DNA of 64,000 nt, from positions 69,949,556 through 70,013,555 of the forward strand of contig CM049310.1 of NCBI GenBank assembly GCA_026874595.1, read 5' to 3'. Below the pieces are notes generated by a model. That model did not search any database, was not told the DNA's origin, and saw nothing but the letters and a program-made list of their open reading frames with translations. Below, piece by piece: positions 48,141 to 61,099 of the stretch (position 1 is its first letter; each line of letters begins with the position of its first letter). A program made the translations under genes and the position numbers. Origin of the DNA: Sipunculus nudus (Eukaryota > Annelida > Sipuncula > Golfingiida > Sipunculidae).

Positions 48141-48359
48141 ACTCTTACATGCACGGGCATGTAATAAAAGTAATTACAAGCCAACGACCCTGCATGATTA
48201 CACATTTAAGTCAGGGAAAAAACACACTGCACATGATAAACCGAGCATACCTGAAATTAATTACTGATAATGCGGCGGAAACCGCTAAGCGTTTTAGTTG
48301 TTACCTATATAATGTGCTGAGCGGCACATGCAAACCAAGAGCAACACAAATGGTGCATA

Positions 48360-48960
48360 ACACGCCCGTTGTATGTCATGTGACCTCTGACCTCATTAAA
48401 TATGCCTGAATTTCGCTGAGAATGTAATTCAGGTGAGAAACTATTGGTGAATTTTTATTATGAGTTTCATGTAAATCCTTAAGATTTTTGGTTACCTATG
48501 ACAACCCCGCAAATGTCTGGTGACCTCTGACCTAATTAAACATTCATGGATTTTGCCAGGAATTGAACTTGTTCTGGGTATATGAGATAATGAGGTAAAG
48601 TTTGGTTTATATTTCTCCTGGATTTTATCAAAATGCACCATGTTCCTGGTGAGAGATAGCGGCAACACCACAAAGTAGCCTCGTGACCTATGCCCTGATA
48701 ACATATGCGTTGATTTTGCCTAAAATTGAACTGGGGTCAGGTAAAGTTATCATGGCGACACTAAAAGTTAATGCACAAACAAACTGCTATACCACAAAGA
48801 AGCCTGGTGACCTCCGACCTCATTAAATATGCCATAATAGAATTCGGGCGAGATCATCTATTGGTCAGTGGTTATGGTGGGCTTAGCCAAAATCCATCAC
48901 AGTAAGTTATCACGGCGACACTAAAAGTTGACGAACGAACGGACGAACCGTGGGTATACC
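48360..48960 (-). promoter_or_regulatory. Tandem repeat carrying four DR1 nuclear-receptor-like sites
   Basis: AGGTCAGAGGTCA (two half-sites with 1-bp spacing) is found on the minus strand at 48381-48393 and 48521-48533. Variants AGGGCATAGGTCA and AGGTCGGAGGTCA are at 48684-48696 and 48808-48820. They are embedded in a degenerate repeat of about 140 bp, also marked by CATTAAATATGCC and GGCGACACTAAAAGTT. DR1 elements are bound by RXR/HNF4-type receptors in other animals. The array lies 2.0-2.4 kb upstream of gene 2 exon 1. Function is inferred; it may simply be part of a dispersed repeat. Confidence 0.4.
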
Positions 48961-49773
48961 ATACAATATCCCGTCACAGACAGCCATTATAAAAAGTGGA
49001 ACACCCTGAGATGATATGTATTATGAGAAACGTCATGTGAACAATAGCACTGCATGCCTGCAGTAGAAGATCATGTTTTCCTTCTTGATATCTAATAAAG
49101 GAAGGATCACTCATGGCAGGACTTCTTCAGTGTTTTCGTTTACTCTCTAAGCAAACGAATAGGTAACGGTATTATATTATATAATATAAGTGAGGAAAAT
49201 AAATAACCGTTATACGTGAAACTGGTGGTTGAATATAATATAGCAGAACTAAATTCAAACGAAATTCGATTTTATTTAATTTGTTATATTCACAATACTT
49301 ATCACTAGGACAACTTTATGCATATTAGAGAATGTATAAACAATTGTTGGCTCTTTTTACTTTATTTAGATTCATTATCATAATATATACATTCTTTTCC
49401 AGTGTATAAAGCAATTAATATCCACACGTCAATGCATAAGTACACAGCCCTAACTTGATATCTGCAACCAGCATATGTACATATATGTATAAATGTATAA
49501 AACTGTCTGCCAATATTGCTGGCAATTAATATTACACTCGGAGGAAGGGACACGTAGACAGACATACAGAGTTCAATTAAACTAAAAAGCAAAATAATTC
49601 AATATGCATGCAATATTCCTATAAATGTTTAAGTCAGCACACATGCACCATGTTTATACTGACATAAAAACGGACATCGTCACTGAGAAGCTTTCACGTC
49701 GGGCTGTATATCCTGGAGGGATTTACATGTACCAGGTACCAATAAGCATTCACACTCTGTTAGATTCTCCATG

Positions 49774-49777
<4 letters not shown>

Positions 49778-49866
<89 letters not shown>
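49778..49866. repeat. (AT)n microsatellite
   Basis: Near-pure AT run of about 90 bp, interrupted once by GTG. It generates several artefactual YIYIYI reading frames. Confidence 0.97.
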
Positions 49867-49868
<2 letters not shown>

Positions 49869-50017
49869 ATCCAAAACCTTTCCTGGCGTGTATACAGAAT
49901 ACGCAATTTTTCCCTACTGTGCAGATATTGTCCGAAAAAGCATAAATCATCAATTAAATTCATTGCTTATTTGACCAAATAAGTTAGATAGATTAGATAA
50001 ATAGATAGTTTAGAAAA

Positions 50018-50097
50018 GATTAGAAGAGAGAGAGGGAGAGAGAAAGAAATAAGGAGAGGGAGGGAGAAAGAAAGAGAAAGAAAGAAAGAGAAAGAGC
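50018..50097. repeat. Purine (GA)-rich microsatellite
   Basis: GAGA, GGGAGA and GAAAGAAA units on the plus strand over about 80 bp. Confidence 0.93.
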
Positions 50098-50099
50098 TA

Positions 50100-53000
50100 G
50101 ATTATTATTATTTCATTCATGTGAGAAGGTTGAACTTTAGTATTAGCTTTTTACCAATTATATCCAATTAAATAACATTAATAATATTAAAGGGTATACT
50201 TAATATTCATACCCTGAAACAATCAGAAATAAAGGAAAATATTCCCAAAGTTGTATACGATGCTAGTATATACGATGCTATTGTTTACTCAGTATGACAA
50301 AGTTCTCAGAACAGATCACGCTTTCAGATTGTATGAGACCGAGATGTGGCACCATCAGACCTGTTTGTAAACTAAAACAGTCTATAGTCAATATAATTCT
50401 GCCTGCATTATAAGTCTTTGTAGCTTTTCGGGTGAAAGTGTAGGTGTCCCGGACAGGAGGATGTACTTTCGAACCCCAGGTGGAATCCCCCCCCCTTCCC
50501 GGCTCCACTCCCCAGTTAGCGAAACTAAACCGGTGTCCAGCTCCAAGGTTAAGATTTCAGTCATCGAGGGTCTGCAACAGTACAATAGTACAATGAATCA
50601 CCTAAATATCCGGCTAACTTAAACCTTCGCCGTTCCTCAGTGACGTCATCTCTGACCTGTTAGGCCTCATAAATATAAACTCCATGTGAAAGAAGGCCAC
50701 GATCTTCACCTCAATTCGGTGATCAATATTAACGTCACAATAAAACTTTTTGGCAGCCATTCTCTCAAATCATTTCTATGTACATATTGTACACGGTCCC
50801 GTGAACCAGACCGAGCTAATACCACTATAAAGTATGGCGGGAATGCCTATAGCACCTATATATACGGGGTCAGCGTATTACTTGGCACACATTAGCTCTG
50901 CGTACTTGTATTACCTGTCCGTCAATTCATGGAGTGGTGCGTCATGTCAAGTTTGGTGGGATATAGGGGGGGGGGGGGGTAGCATGAGACTCAGAAGGTA
51001 CATGTATATCCCTAACTCTGTTTTTTTTTTTTCAAATTTCAATTGAAGAGAAACCTTTTATCAATTTTACCACCCTACTGCTTGTATCAGTTTAACATGT
51101 TGTTGTTCAACAAAAGTAAAATCCTGCAGGGCATAAATGCAGCCAATGTTCTTACACGGTATGAGGGTATCATTCAGTGATTTGTGATTTCAGGGGCAAA
51201 AATATCCCGTTTAAATAACTGAGGCAAGAATTGTTGGTTAGAAGCAAGAAACGTAGGTTCTAAGTATATAAAACTTCAGACCGCTCCATACAAATAAGGT
51301 AGACGGCGACGCCAGGTTGGTTCTTTAGACTTCGTTTGGTTATTTATATTTTAAATCAAGGATCGCAATCACTGGTTTGGGTTTTTTTCCCCTGTTTCAC
51401 ACGTAAAACGGAAATCCTCCATTACACATACGGACACGAAATTGTATGCACTTATGAACTGTACGTTATCTATATAGTAACAAGAAAACAAACTGAAACG
51501 TCGAAAACCTGCAAAATACGTTTTATGTTTGTCACACCGTACAAGAGAATTATAATATTTGTCTGAGACATAAAAAGACAACTAAGATGATATTACTCCC
51601 ATCCCCATGGCACTCAACCCATCCATACTTAAAACTATCATATTATTGTAATTTTAAAGTAAGAAGATTTTTTAAAGACGTTTGGTGTAATATCTGATAT
51701 ATGAAAAATATGGCAAAATTAAAAATCAATATCACCGTAGCACCATTTCTACGACAAGAGTATCTGGCGTCAGAGTGCCTTTTCATCTTTCACGAGGACC
51801 GCACTGTAAGGCTCTCTGAGGATGCAAATATTTTCGTTATGTTTAACGACGCCTCTTATAGTCTACAATTACGTTGTCACTTGACATAAACCAGACCAAT
51901 CGTTAGATTTTTAGAATGCTTTCTAACAACACCTGCCATGTGTGAGAAAATTTGCGTTTTAAATCAGCATATTGGTAAATTGGTCTGAAAGAATGTTAAA
52001 TTCTGACCGCATGAATACAAGTACGGCTCGCATGGAATGGCAGCCAACTTTCACGCAATACTGGAAATAACCCGATAACATATAGAGACAGATTTTCAGT
52101 TCTTATTCGTTTGTGTTCATCATTCGTAGCCTAATATTAAGATTACCCACTGTTTACTACCATCAATGCAACAAACTGGATGGCCTCGCAGTACATTCCC
52201 CCGTATGGCTTGTATCACGACTCACGTCAGGCTTACCAGACCAATATAAATGCCTACCGTGTCGTGAAATGCATTTCCATGGCTAGTTTTACTGGTATAC
52301 CAAATGACTGTACAAGATACCATCTCTTTATCATGTGCATGCCTGTGCAGACAGCTGTCACATTACCACAAACAACAGATAGATATATACGTATATTTAA
52401 TAACAGGGCACACTCCATGGAAAACACTGACTGATCTCTGTGTTACTTTAAAAATACTAGTATCACTCACACGGTCCAAACTATAGTACTAAACGTCTGG
52501 TATATACACACTGCACAGACGTCACTTACGGCTGTAGCAAATAGTTATACGCCCTCTCTACCAAACATGTATCACCGAAAAGATATTCATAAACATTCAC
52601 TTGCCTAAATTCCAAACTTCAAAGATCGTGAGTTGTAAGATTATTTCCGCAGTAAGTTGCCCTGTATATTTCAGTAACGGCCACTGACGGGGGTCGGGTC
52701 AAGAAAACTAAAGCCCGTCGGTTATGTGTATAGACACGAGAATCGTCAGTGCTCTTGTCCAGAGAGAGAAGGCCGCCCGTGTGAATCAGGGCGTGCTTTT
52801 TCATTATTAAAATGTCTCCGTTTATGTAGACCTTAATGGCAGATTTTCAATTTACGCTTTGGGTGAACCAATGGTCACACTGGCATCGATAAATATATAA
52901 CAGGTTGTAAACAAATATTCTCTATTTAAGAAAAATACTGTTGCAAGGTATAAATGCTGTACACGTGTAACATCGCAACGTCAGCCAAGCCGCGCGAAAC

Positions 53001-53340
53001 CCCCCCTCCCATAATAATTTCTAAACACAGGTCACATGGCCAGGTTATGCTACAAACCCTAGGCAAGTAAAAATTAATGGAAATCAAGCTGATAGCTTAA
53101 TTAACTTGATGACAACGGTTGGCATTCGCAAAATTATGTGGCGTCCCATTTCCCGCAAGTCTACAGGCAAAAACATCAAACGCTATATATATATTCCTTG
53201 ATTACGTTCCTGAATACGGACGATGTGCCATATCCACACCAAAATCTAATCGATTTTTCAATGTATCATTCCCGAAAAGCCATGAAATGTTCTTGAGAAC
53301 TTGAGAATTTTATTGTGAATAAAGAAACACACGAACTGAA
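50100..53340. other. Non-coding stretch, no gene seen
   Basis: No exon, tRNA or clear transposon was recognised. It contains C and G runs at about 50488-50497 and 50967-50978. Confidence 0.5.
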
Positions 53341-53399
53341 ATGCACGCATGCCCTCCTGGCGGTGGCAATAACTGACAAATAATGGCCAAAGTATATAA

Positions 53400-53525
53400 A
53401 GTAAAATTTCACCTAATGACCAACTCGGTAAAGCGACCACCTCGAAATTACGACCACTTTTTCATGGTCCCGATTTTGTCGCTCTTTATATCATATATTT
53501 GAACCTCGGAATAACGGGCACTTCG
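53400..53525. repeat. Fragment of the pogo-like MITE family
   Basis: Contains GACCAACTCGGTAAAGCGAC, CACCTCGAAATTACGACCAC, TGGTCCCGATTTTGT and CCTCGGAATAACGG, as in 42862-43040. Directly abuts the next element. Confidence 0.6.
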
Positions 53526-56275
53526 TTTTTAGCTCAGCTGACTGTAAGTCATCTGAGCTTTAGCAATCACTCTTTGTCCGTCGTCCGTCCGGTCGTCTGT
53601 CCGTTAACAGGGCACAAATCGTAACCACTGGACCTGGAATCTTGTAACTTGATATTCTCAGAGGTCCATGAAAAATCTCCTTGGAAACCAGAAATTAGGT
53701 CTGTGTTACCCATATCCTTTGAGCTATGGGGTCCCAAAATGCCCCTCCAGAACAGTCAAAAATTCCATACAAAAACTTCAAAATCTCATCAACTACATCA
53801 CTGATGGTCATGATTTTTGGCATACATATTGATCATGAGATGTTCCATCAGTTCCTGCAGACTGGTGGCGCCACCTGTATTTTTCGATCTTTTACAAATT
53901 TTTTTCTCTTTTTTTTTGAGACCTTGAAAAATGTAAACATCTTTTAACAGGGCACAAACTGTAAAGACTGGACTTAGAATCTTCATTCTTGACACACTGA
54001 GAGACCTATAAAAAGTCTCCAGGGAAACCAGAAATTAGGTCTCTGTTACCCATATCCTTCGAGCTATGGGGTCCCAAATTACCCCCCCGAATAGTCAAAA
54101 ATTTCATACAAAAACTTAAATATCTCATTTACTACATCACTGATGGTCATGATTTTTTGCATACTTATTAATCATGAGATGTTTCATAAGTTTCTGCAGA
54201 CTGGTGGCGCCATCTGTATTTTTCGATTTTTTACGAATTGTTTTCTCTAATTTTGAGACCTTAAAAGATGTGGTCATATCATAACAGGGCACAAATCGTA
54301 ACGACTGGACCTAAAATCTTCTATCTTGACATGTGGGGAGGCCCATGAAAAGTCTCCTTGGAAACCTGAAATAAGGTCTCTGTTACCCAGATTCTTCAAG
54401 CTATGGGGCTCTGAAGTACCCCCCAGAATAATGGAAATTCGATACCAAAATTCAAATATCTGAACAACTATGGATATTGATTATGGAGTGTTTCATCAGT
54501 TTCTGCAGACTGGTGGCGCCACCTGCATTTTTTCGATATTTTACATTTTTCTTTCTCTATTTTTGAGACCTTAAAAGATGTGGTCATCTGATAACAGGGC
54601 ACAAATCGTAACGACTGGACCTAAAATCTTCTATCTTGACATGCAGAGAGGCCAATTAAAAGTCTCCTGGGAAACTGAAAATTAGGTCTCTGTTACCCAT
54701 ATTCTTTGAGCTATGGGGCTCCAAAGTACCCCCAAGAGAAATGAAAATTTTGATACAAAAGCTCAAGTATCTGAACAACTAATCCATTGATCACCATGAT
54801 TCTTTGCATGGATATTGATCATGGAGTGTTTCATCAGTTTCTGCAGACTGGTGGCACCACCTGTTTTTTTCGATTTTTTACGATTATTTTTTCTCTGTTT
54901 ATGATACCTTAAAAGATGCGGTCATCTGATAACAGGGCACAAATCGTAACAACTGGACCTAGAATCTTCTATCTTGACATGCAGGGAGGCCCGTGAAAAG
55001 TCTCCTTGGAAACCTAACATTATGTCTCTGTTACCCAAAACCTCAGAGCTATATGGCTCTGAAGTATCCCCCAGAATTATGGAACATTTGATACAAAAGC
55101 TCAAGTATCTGAACAACTAATGTATTGATCACCATGAATCTCTGCATGGATTTTGATCATGGAGTGTTTCATCAGTTTCTGCAGACTGGTGGCACCACCT
55201 GTATTTTTTTCAATTTTTTTACGATTTTTTTTCTATATTTTTGATACCTTAAAAGATGCGGTCAACTGATAACAGGGCACAAATCATAATGACTGGACCT
55301 AGAATCTTCCTTCTTGATATGCAGGGAGGCCCATGAAAAGTCTCCTTGGAGACCTAAATAAGGTCTCTGTTACCCAAAACCTCAGAGCTATGGGGCTCTG
55401 AAGTATCCCCCAAAATAATGTAAAATTTGATACAAAAGCTCAAGTATCTCAACAACTAATGCATTGGTCATCATGATTCTTTGCATGGATATTGGTTTCA
55501 TCAGTTTCTGCAGACCGGTGGCGCCACCTGTTTTTTTTTTTTTTTTTTATATTTTTCCCTGTTTTTGAGACCTTTAAAGATGTGGTCATCCTTAAACAGT
55601 GCATAAATCATAACCATTGGTTCTAGATTCTTCTTACTTGACATCCAAGGAGGTCCATGAAAAGTCTTCTTGGAAACGTGAAATTAGGTCTCTGTTTCCC
55701 ATATTTTCCAAACTATGGGGCTTATGTATACCCCCCAGAATAATTGAAAATTTGATACCAAAGCAGGGCACAAATCATAACCATTGGACCTAGAATCTTC
55801 TATTTTGACAACCAGGGAGGTCCATGAAAAAGTCTTCTTGAAAACCTGAAATTAGATCTCTGTTACCCATATTCTCTAAGCTATGGGGCTTATAAGCATC
55901 CCCGGAATAACTGAAAATTTGATACCAAAGCAGGGCACAAATCATAACCATTTGACCTTAATCTTCATACTTGACATCCTGAGAGTTCCTCAAAAGTTCT
56001 CCTCAGAAACTTGAATTGAGGTCACTGTGACCTATATTATCTGAGTTACAGGCCATGTTTGAGTACCCCAGAAATAATGCAAAATACACAAAAATTGCCA
56101 GATTCCTCAGGAGCAGCTGGATGGATTGTCATCAAATTTGATGTGCTTTTGGGTGTTGATGAACTTCAGCTAATATGAATGAACTATGATGCCACCTACA
56201 TTATCTTAATTTGTTGCTGTGTAAGGACATATTGTCAACATGCCAGTCGGTTGAGCGTCCTGACCCATGGGTCAC
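53526..56275 (+). mobile_element. Hairpin-ended dispersed element with expanded 310-340-bp tandem array
   Basis: Starts AGCTCAGCTGACT-GTA-AGTCATCTGAGCT, then TTTGTCCGTCGTCCGTCC. ACAGGGCACAAATC-type anchors follow at 53607, 53947, 54284, 54594, 54932, 55272 and 55596 (spacing 310-340 bp), then 55764 and 55931 (shorter, about 167 bp). Units contain CTGGACCTARAATCTTCTA, GTCTCCTTGGAAACC, AGCTATGGGG, GTTTCATCAGTTTCTGCAGA, and CTGGTGGCGCCACCTGTATT. The right end is GAGCGTCCTGACCCATGGGT, matching the other end of 43050-43835. No protein is encoded. Confidence 0.88.
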
Positions 56276-56875
56276 TTGTTCCGTTTTACGACCACTTACT
56301 TTCGGGCCCCATGGGTGACCTAAACCTCAATTATGCATGCGACCACTAAGTACAGAGTAAACATTGCCTATACATGGCCAGGCGTAGCAGTGGGCCGGGC
56401 GCAAATCTGAGCATTATATCACTAATTAGTAAAGGGCAGAAGATGCAATAAGTGCTTGTAGGGTATGGATCAATGGGTGTTCACGGATGATCACACCAGG
56501 CCAGAAATGTTTGCGTCACGGTTTCATAAATTTTTATCAGGCCTGCCTTTAATTGTTTGCATGATGCATGGGCCCTTATAGCTTCGATTAACTCACTATA
56601 GTAAATACAGATTTATGATAGGTATATATTTAACTCACCATTGGGCTAACTGTTAAGAAACTTAATTTCTGAGGAAAGTGACAGGGTACTCCGTTATTAA
56701 CTCAGCGATGTAAAATGGCGCTGCTGGGGCGAGTTGTGCACGCAAAAGTCGTCAATTTTGTATGGATAAGTTTCTTAGAGGGGGAAAACTTAATCATTGC
56801 CATGTAGAATGACTCTGTGGTTAATATTTATGATATATTAAGTATAAATATCGTATAAATATCGTACAAACATTC

Positions 56876-56877
<2 letters not shown>

Positions 56878-56917
<40 letters not shown>
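56878..56917. repeat. (AT)n microsatellite
   Basis: About 40 bp of AT dinucleotides. Confidence 0.95.
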
Positions 56918-56919
<2 letters not shown>

Positions 56920-57164
56920 AGCATTATTAATAATAAAAGTTGGACATGGATATTAATTTTGATAAGTTCGACCTTTTTCAATTTTTTTAGGTATTAATAA
57001 TAACATTTTACAAAACATATCATGTAAAAGTGCTGTTTTATAATGTAGAATTATGTTGAAAACATAATCAGTAATTCCAATTTCATACTTACTAGCTACG
57101 TGCCTGTCACACAGCACTTAAACTTTACAATGTCCGACCGGACGACTTTGATGGCAAAACATCC

Positions 57165-57245
57165 ATTATAGGCGACCCCCTCGGAAATGCGACCAGTTTA
57201 TCGTAGTACCGTTGGTGGTCGTAATTCCAAGGTTTTACTGTATAT
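57165..57245. repeat. Fragment of the pogo-like MITE family
   Basis: CGACCCCCTCGGAAATGCGA, GTGGTCGTAATTCCAAGG and TTTTACTGTAT resemble the right end of 42862-43040. Confidence 0.55.
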
Positions 57246-57249
57246 AAAA

Positions 57250-59850
57250 TTATATTTATAAATGAAGGTCACATTAACAGTGGTAACTGACAGAAATCAT
57301 GATAGAGACCGTAAAGTTTGGTTCAATTCTGATCAACATTAATAAATTTAAAGATAACCAGATTTATAAAGATAGGCTTATTCCATAGCTTAACTTCACA
57401 AGTAACAGTGACTAAATTTAAGTAAAAAAAACAGGTATTTGCTTCAGTGAAATATACTGAAATATAATGACAGTTTATCAGCAATCATAAGATATGCCTA
57501 TAAAACAGCAATTCAGTAAATTAGGTCATTGGTAAAGCCGAAAAAAATGCAAATGTGAATTGAGACAAAGTTTAATCAATTCTATATTCTTATTTGTCGA
57601 CGTCTATCACCGGATTAGAATTTAATCCGATATAAAATCCGGATGCTATTTTGCTGACAAGTAAATTATGCCCAAATTACCAAGTAGGTCGACCGTGAGA
57701 GCATGGCTCAAAGTTAAAACACGCACAAAATGTTATTTATGCGATACAGGGCTATAATACAATGTTGATAGGTGGCAGGGTATCTGAAGTACAAACATTT
57801 TGAACGTACGGAAACGTACAAGGGCACAGCCGTATACAGACTGGGAAAAAACAATAAGCCCCCAAGGGAGGGCTTAATTACACCTTCATATACGGCTAAA
57901 CGGTGACCTGATTTCCAGTGTAAACTTCCAAATTATCCCGATTGTACATTTCCTAATTTAGAGGACTCTTGTGTCAATGACTATGGAATAATTTGAGTGC
58001 ACCAGAGGTTGTGGTACTGAAGCCAGTTGTTTACAGGAGAGATATTAACCATGATGACCTAAAGCAAACTGACATGCATGTGAATCAAACTATACTGGGA
58101 CAAACGCCCATATAAGTCAGTCTGAGGATGAAGGATTCGGTACCACTGTGGCACGAAGCAAATTTGAAGAAATGCTGCTTTAACATGTGAAAAGGTATCG
58201 AGCAATAGCTTATCGTTTAAAGGACAAGGGTGGCCTTTATTTATATTTACAAGATGGGACTTTATAAGATTAAAAATAGAAACTTGCAGCGGATTATGAA
58301 ATAAAGAACAGAGTGGTGGTTCATCCAGTTTACTGAACATTTAACACTTCCCCCGACTAACAAAGGTCTACCGAATCAAACGCATATCTGTTTACCATAT
58401 ATCTGCTCAAGTATACATAAATGCACCCTACGTTTTTGCTTCAAGATTCCGGTACCAGGGTATCCTTTTTTTCTAAACATGAGTCGCACTCAGTAGTGCA
58501 CGCACCCCCGCCTCGACGGAACAATCCAAATGCATGGAGCAGCCCACTTAGCAAAACTTACCGGACCCTTCTAAATCAAGTCCTGTCTCTCTACCTAGCA
58601 TCGTGGCAGTGGTTTAAGTAGTTTTCGCGGTTTTCACGGGAGTGAGACGTCCGAGCCCGTAAATATAAGAGAGACGTAAATAGGACATCCTCCACATGCA
58701 AAAAATTATTCAAATTTGAAAGGTAAAAACAAGTGACAATCCGCGTGTTTGGAATGGACAAAATACTATCATTTTTCACAGACGCTACCATAAATTAAAC
58801 AAACATATCTTCTCTTTATTACTATACAACATTAAAATTGGTATAGGCCTATATCTGTCCGAGTAGGCGTTATGTGCTATATAGAACATTGCTGCTTTGC
58901 CAGTTCAAACATAAAGCTGCAGTAAGTCTTGATTATTTAAGGATGATTTACGTACAGACTGGAACTTTATACCAACGTCCACCGGTTCGTTTTATCGGAT
59001 TCAGGGCCACGTGGTGTAAACAGCTTTGTTTGCAGGTGTTTCCCTGATTATCATTTCTGTGAATGTAGCGCGTACTGAGATTACGCGACGTGAAACCTGC
59101 GACATGAGAGGTCACCTGAGTGCATACTGCTGGGCTGGATTGTGCTGCTGAGTGCAGAAGGGCGCCGACCATGCAGCGGCATCTCATCGGCGTAAAGTGC
59201 CAGAAGTAAAAGAAGACGCATGGAAGAATAAGAAGCTTGTAATCCTGGAGACCGAGCCGTACAGCATGATTCTTATTGCCTGCGATCCTGCGACAAAATC
59301 GCTTGCCGGTCTTCTTTATACAAATGCGGATTAATATTATTTCTTATCACGTTAGCCTGTCATGCTGTTGTCTACCTGCAGAGCGTTGTCTCGAATAAAG
59401 GGGATTCCCAATACAATTGGCTCATGGGCCTGACGCTCAGCTGAACTCAAGGAGCCTTGAACTATAGGTAAATTACTCCCATAATGCTCAAAATTATGCA
59501 AAGACCTTAGATATAGGTAAGAGTGACCTTATTCTACATCCAGCTGCTGCCATTTGTGCCCATCTGAGAAATAGAGTGTTAAAATCATGTTCGTGCCCGG
59601 CCCGTAGGCTGGGGGTGTAGGGGGGGGGGGGGGGTCGCTGAGCATCTGAGTTCCACCTGACGAATACAGATATGCTATAATCTTGGTAAATTATACAGAA
59701 CTTTATGTTTAACCCTTTCTGTCCTGTTCCATGCATGTCCCCACAGGGAGAGACTATATTTCTGTATAAATATTGTTTATAGCGGCATCTTTTCTTAAGC
59801 CCTGTCAGGGATGTAGATTGCAAGTACATTATATACACACATATATATAT
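57250..59850. other. Non-coding stretch, no gene seen
   Basis: Short frames (for example 58340-58059 minus and 59152-59334 plus) have no recognisable domain. 59415-59445 (GGCTCATGGGCCTGACGCTC) is a stub of the hairpin-ended element family. A G run lies at 59617-59633. Confidence 0.5.
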
Positions 59851-59853
59851 ATA

Positions 59854-61049
59854 CAGTGGAACCCCACAATTACGACCACCCTGGGGACTGAGCAAAGTGG
59901 TCGTAATTTGGGGGTGGTCGTATTTGTGAAACTCTTACCGTGGTCGCATATAACACGATGATATTTAATGTGTATCAGAGTACACTATTGCATATCTTTT
60001 ATGTGAATTATAACAAAATATTTCACCTCTGTTATTTTGTGTGTAGCTGAACATATTTATTCATGATGAAAATTAATATACATGTACACATACGTCGTTA
60101 CTGACGATTAACAAATAATAACACTAAGGCAATACAATTACAACATACTGAATGCATATTGAACATAATACGTGGCTGTCATATATTTAGGGTTCCGCTT
60201 GAGTATATATTGCGTGCACTTGAGTTTTCCCGACGCTAAACTGCTGAGCCATTTGGTGCTGACTGCGCGTGTTGTTGCCGCCTTGATTAACGCCACTTTA
60301 TCCTTTAAGGAAAACTCTTTCAGAGGCATGGTTGCCTAACAGCAAGCAATTTAAATGCAAACTTAACCAGTAGAAAAATAAAGTGACAACGATCTATCAG
60401 TAAAGGCAATTTAATGTGAGGGATTTTCAACCCATGCAAGCTTTATTTATACATTTTACTGACTGCTCAATACTCAGTGTCAGTAAGGTATGAACACATT
60501 TAGGATTAACTAGGTCGTTAATTTTACCAATGAGGATCGAACAATATGTGATGAGTTGAAATATTAAGCCCGCAACCCCACACTTAAGGTAGCTGTAATA
60601 CAGGTGATCAGTGAGAAGCAATTAGCATCTGACCCCAGGTCTGACCGGCTCATTAAGTTATCAGGCCGATGGTTACCCTCTTTGATCTATAACCTACACC
60701 TCAACGAGTCTCAGCGAAGTCACCGAGTCGGGAATTTATGCGGAACCAGATTAACACTCGGGTTAAGAAACCTTGTTACCCGCTTTGATCTTTCGTTAAG
60801 GCGCCTGTGACAAGACGCAGCCATTGACTCGTGACAAATGTTGTTTCAGTGCTTCTCGGCGGTGGTCGCATTAGCGGGGTCGCATTAGCGCTGGGGCCAG
60901 GAAATCTGGTCGTAATTCTGAATTCTGGGGTGGTCGTAATTTTGAGTCATTTTTAAACATAAATAAACTAAAAAAAATTCGGGACCAAGCAAAATGGTCG
61001 TCATTGTGGGGTGGTCGCAATTGTGGGGTGGTCGCAAGGCGGGGTTCCA

Positions 61050-61052
<3 letters not shown>
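59854..61052 (-). mobile_element. Pogo-like (Tc1/mariner) DNA transposon, internally deleted
   Basis: CAGTGGAACCCC at 59854-59865 is mirrored by GGGGTTCCACTG at 61041-61052, and both sides are flanked by TA, the Tc1/mariner target. Multiple GGTCGTAATT/ATTACGACCAC repeats lie inside each end. The interior encodes a helix-turn-helix remnant at 60329-60138. At 1199 bp it is too short for an intact transposase with a DDE domain, so it is non-autonomous. Confidence 0.85.
60138..60329 (-). pseudogene. Remnant of pogo-type transposase N-terminal helix-turn-helix
   Basis: 63 codons: MPLKEFSLKDKVALIKAA, then a region where LSSLASGK and CTQYILKRNPKYM fit the second half of a psq/CENP-B-like DNA-binding domain (the family pattern is ..LSL.EKV.+I......S...LA..FGV.K.TI..IL+.K). 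The rest of the transposase is missing. The reading direction agrees with the element's right end being its 5' end. Confidence 0.65.

Positions 61053-61099
<47 letters not shown>

Noticed and set aside
49625-49974. Several overlapping frames rich in YIYIYI
   Set aside because: Translations of an (AT)n microsatellite.
59152-59334. Plus-strand 60-residue frame and the minus-strand 79-residue frame at 58948-59187
   Set aside because: No recognisable domain, no paralog in the window, no splice context; not supported as genes.
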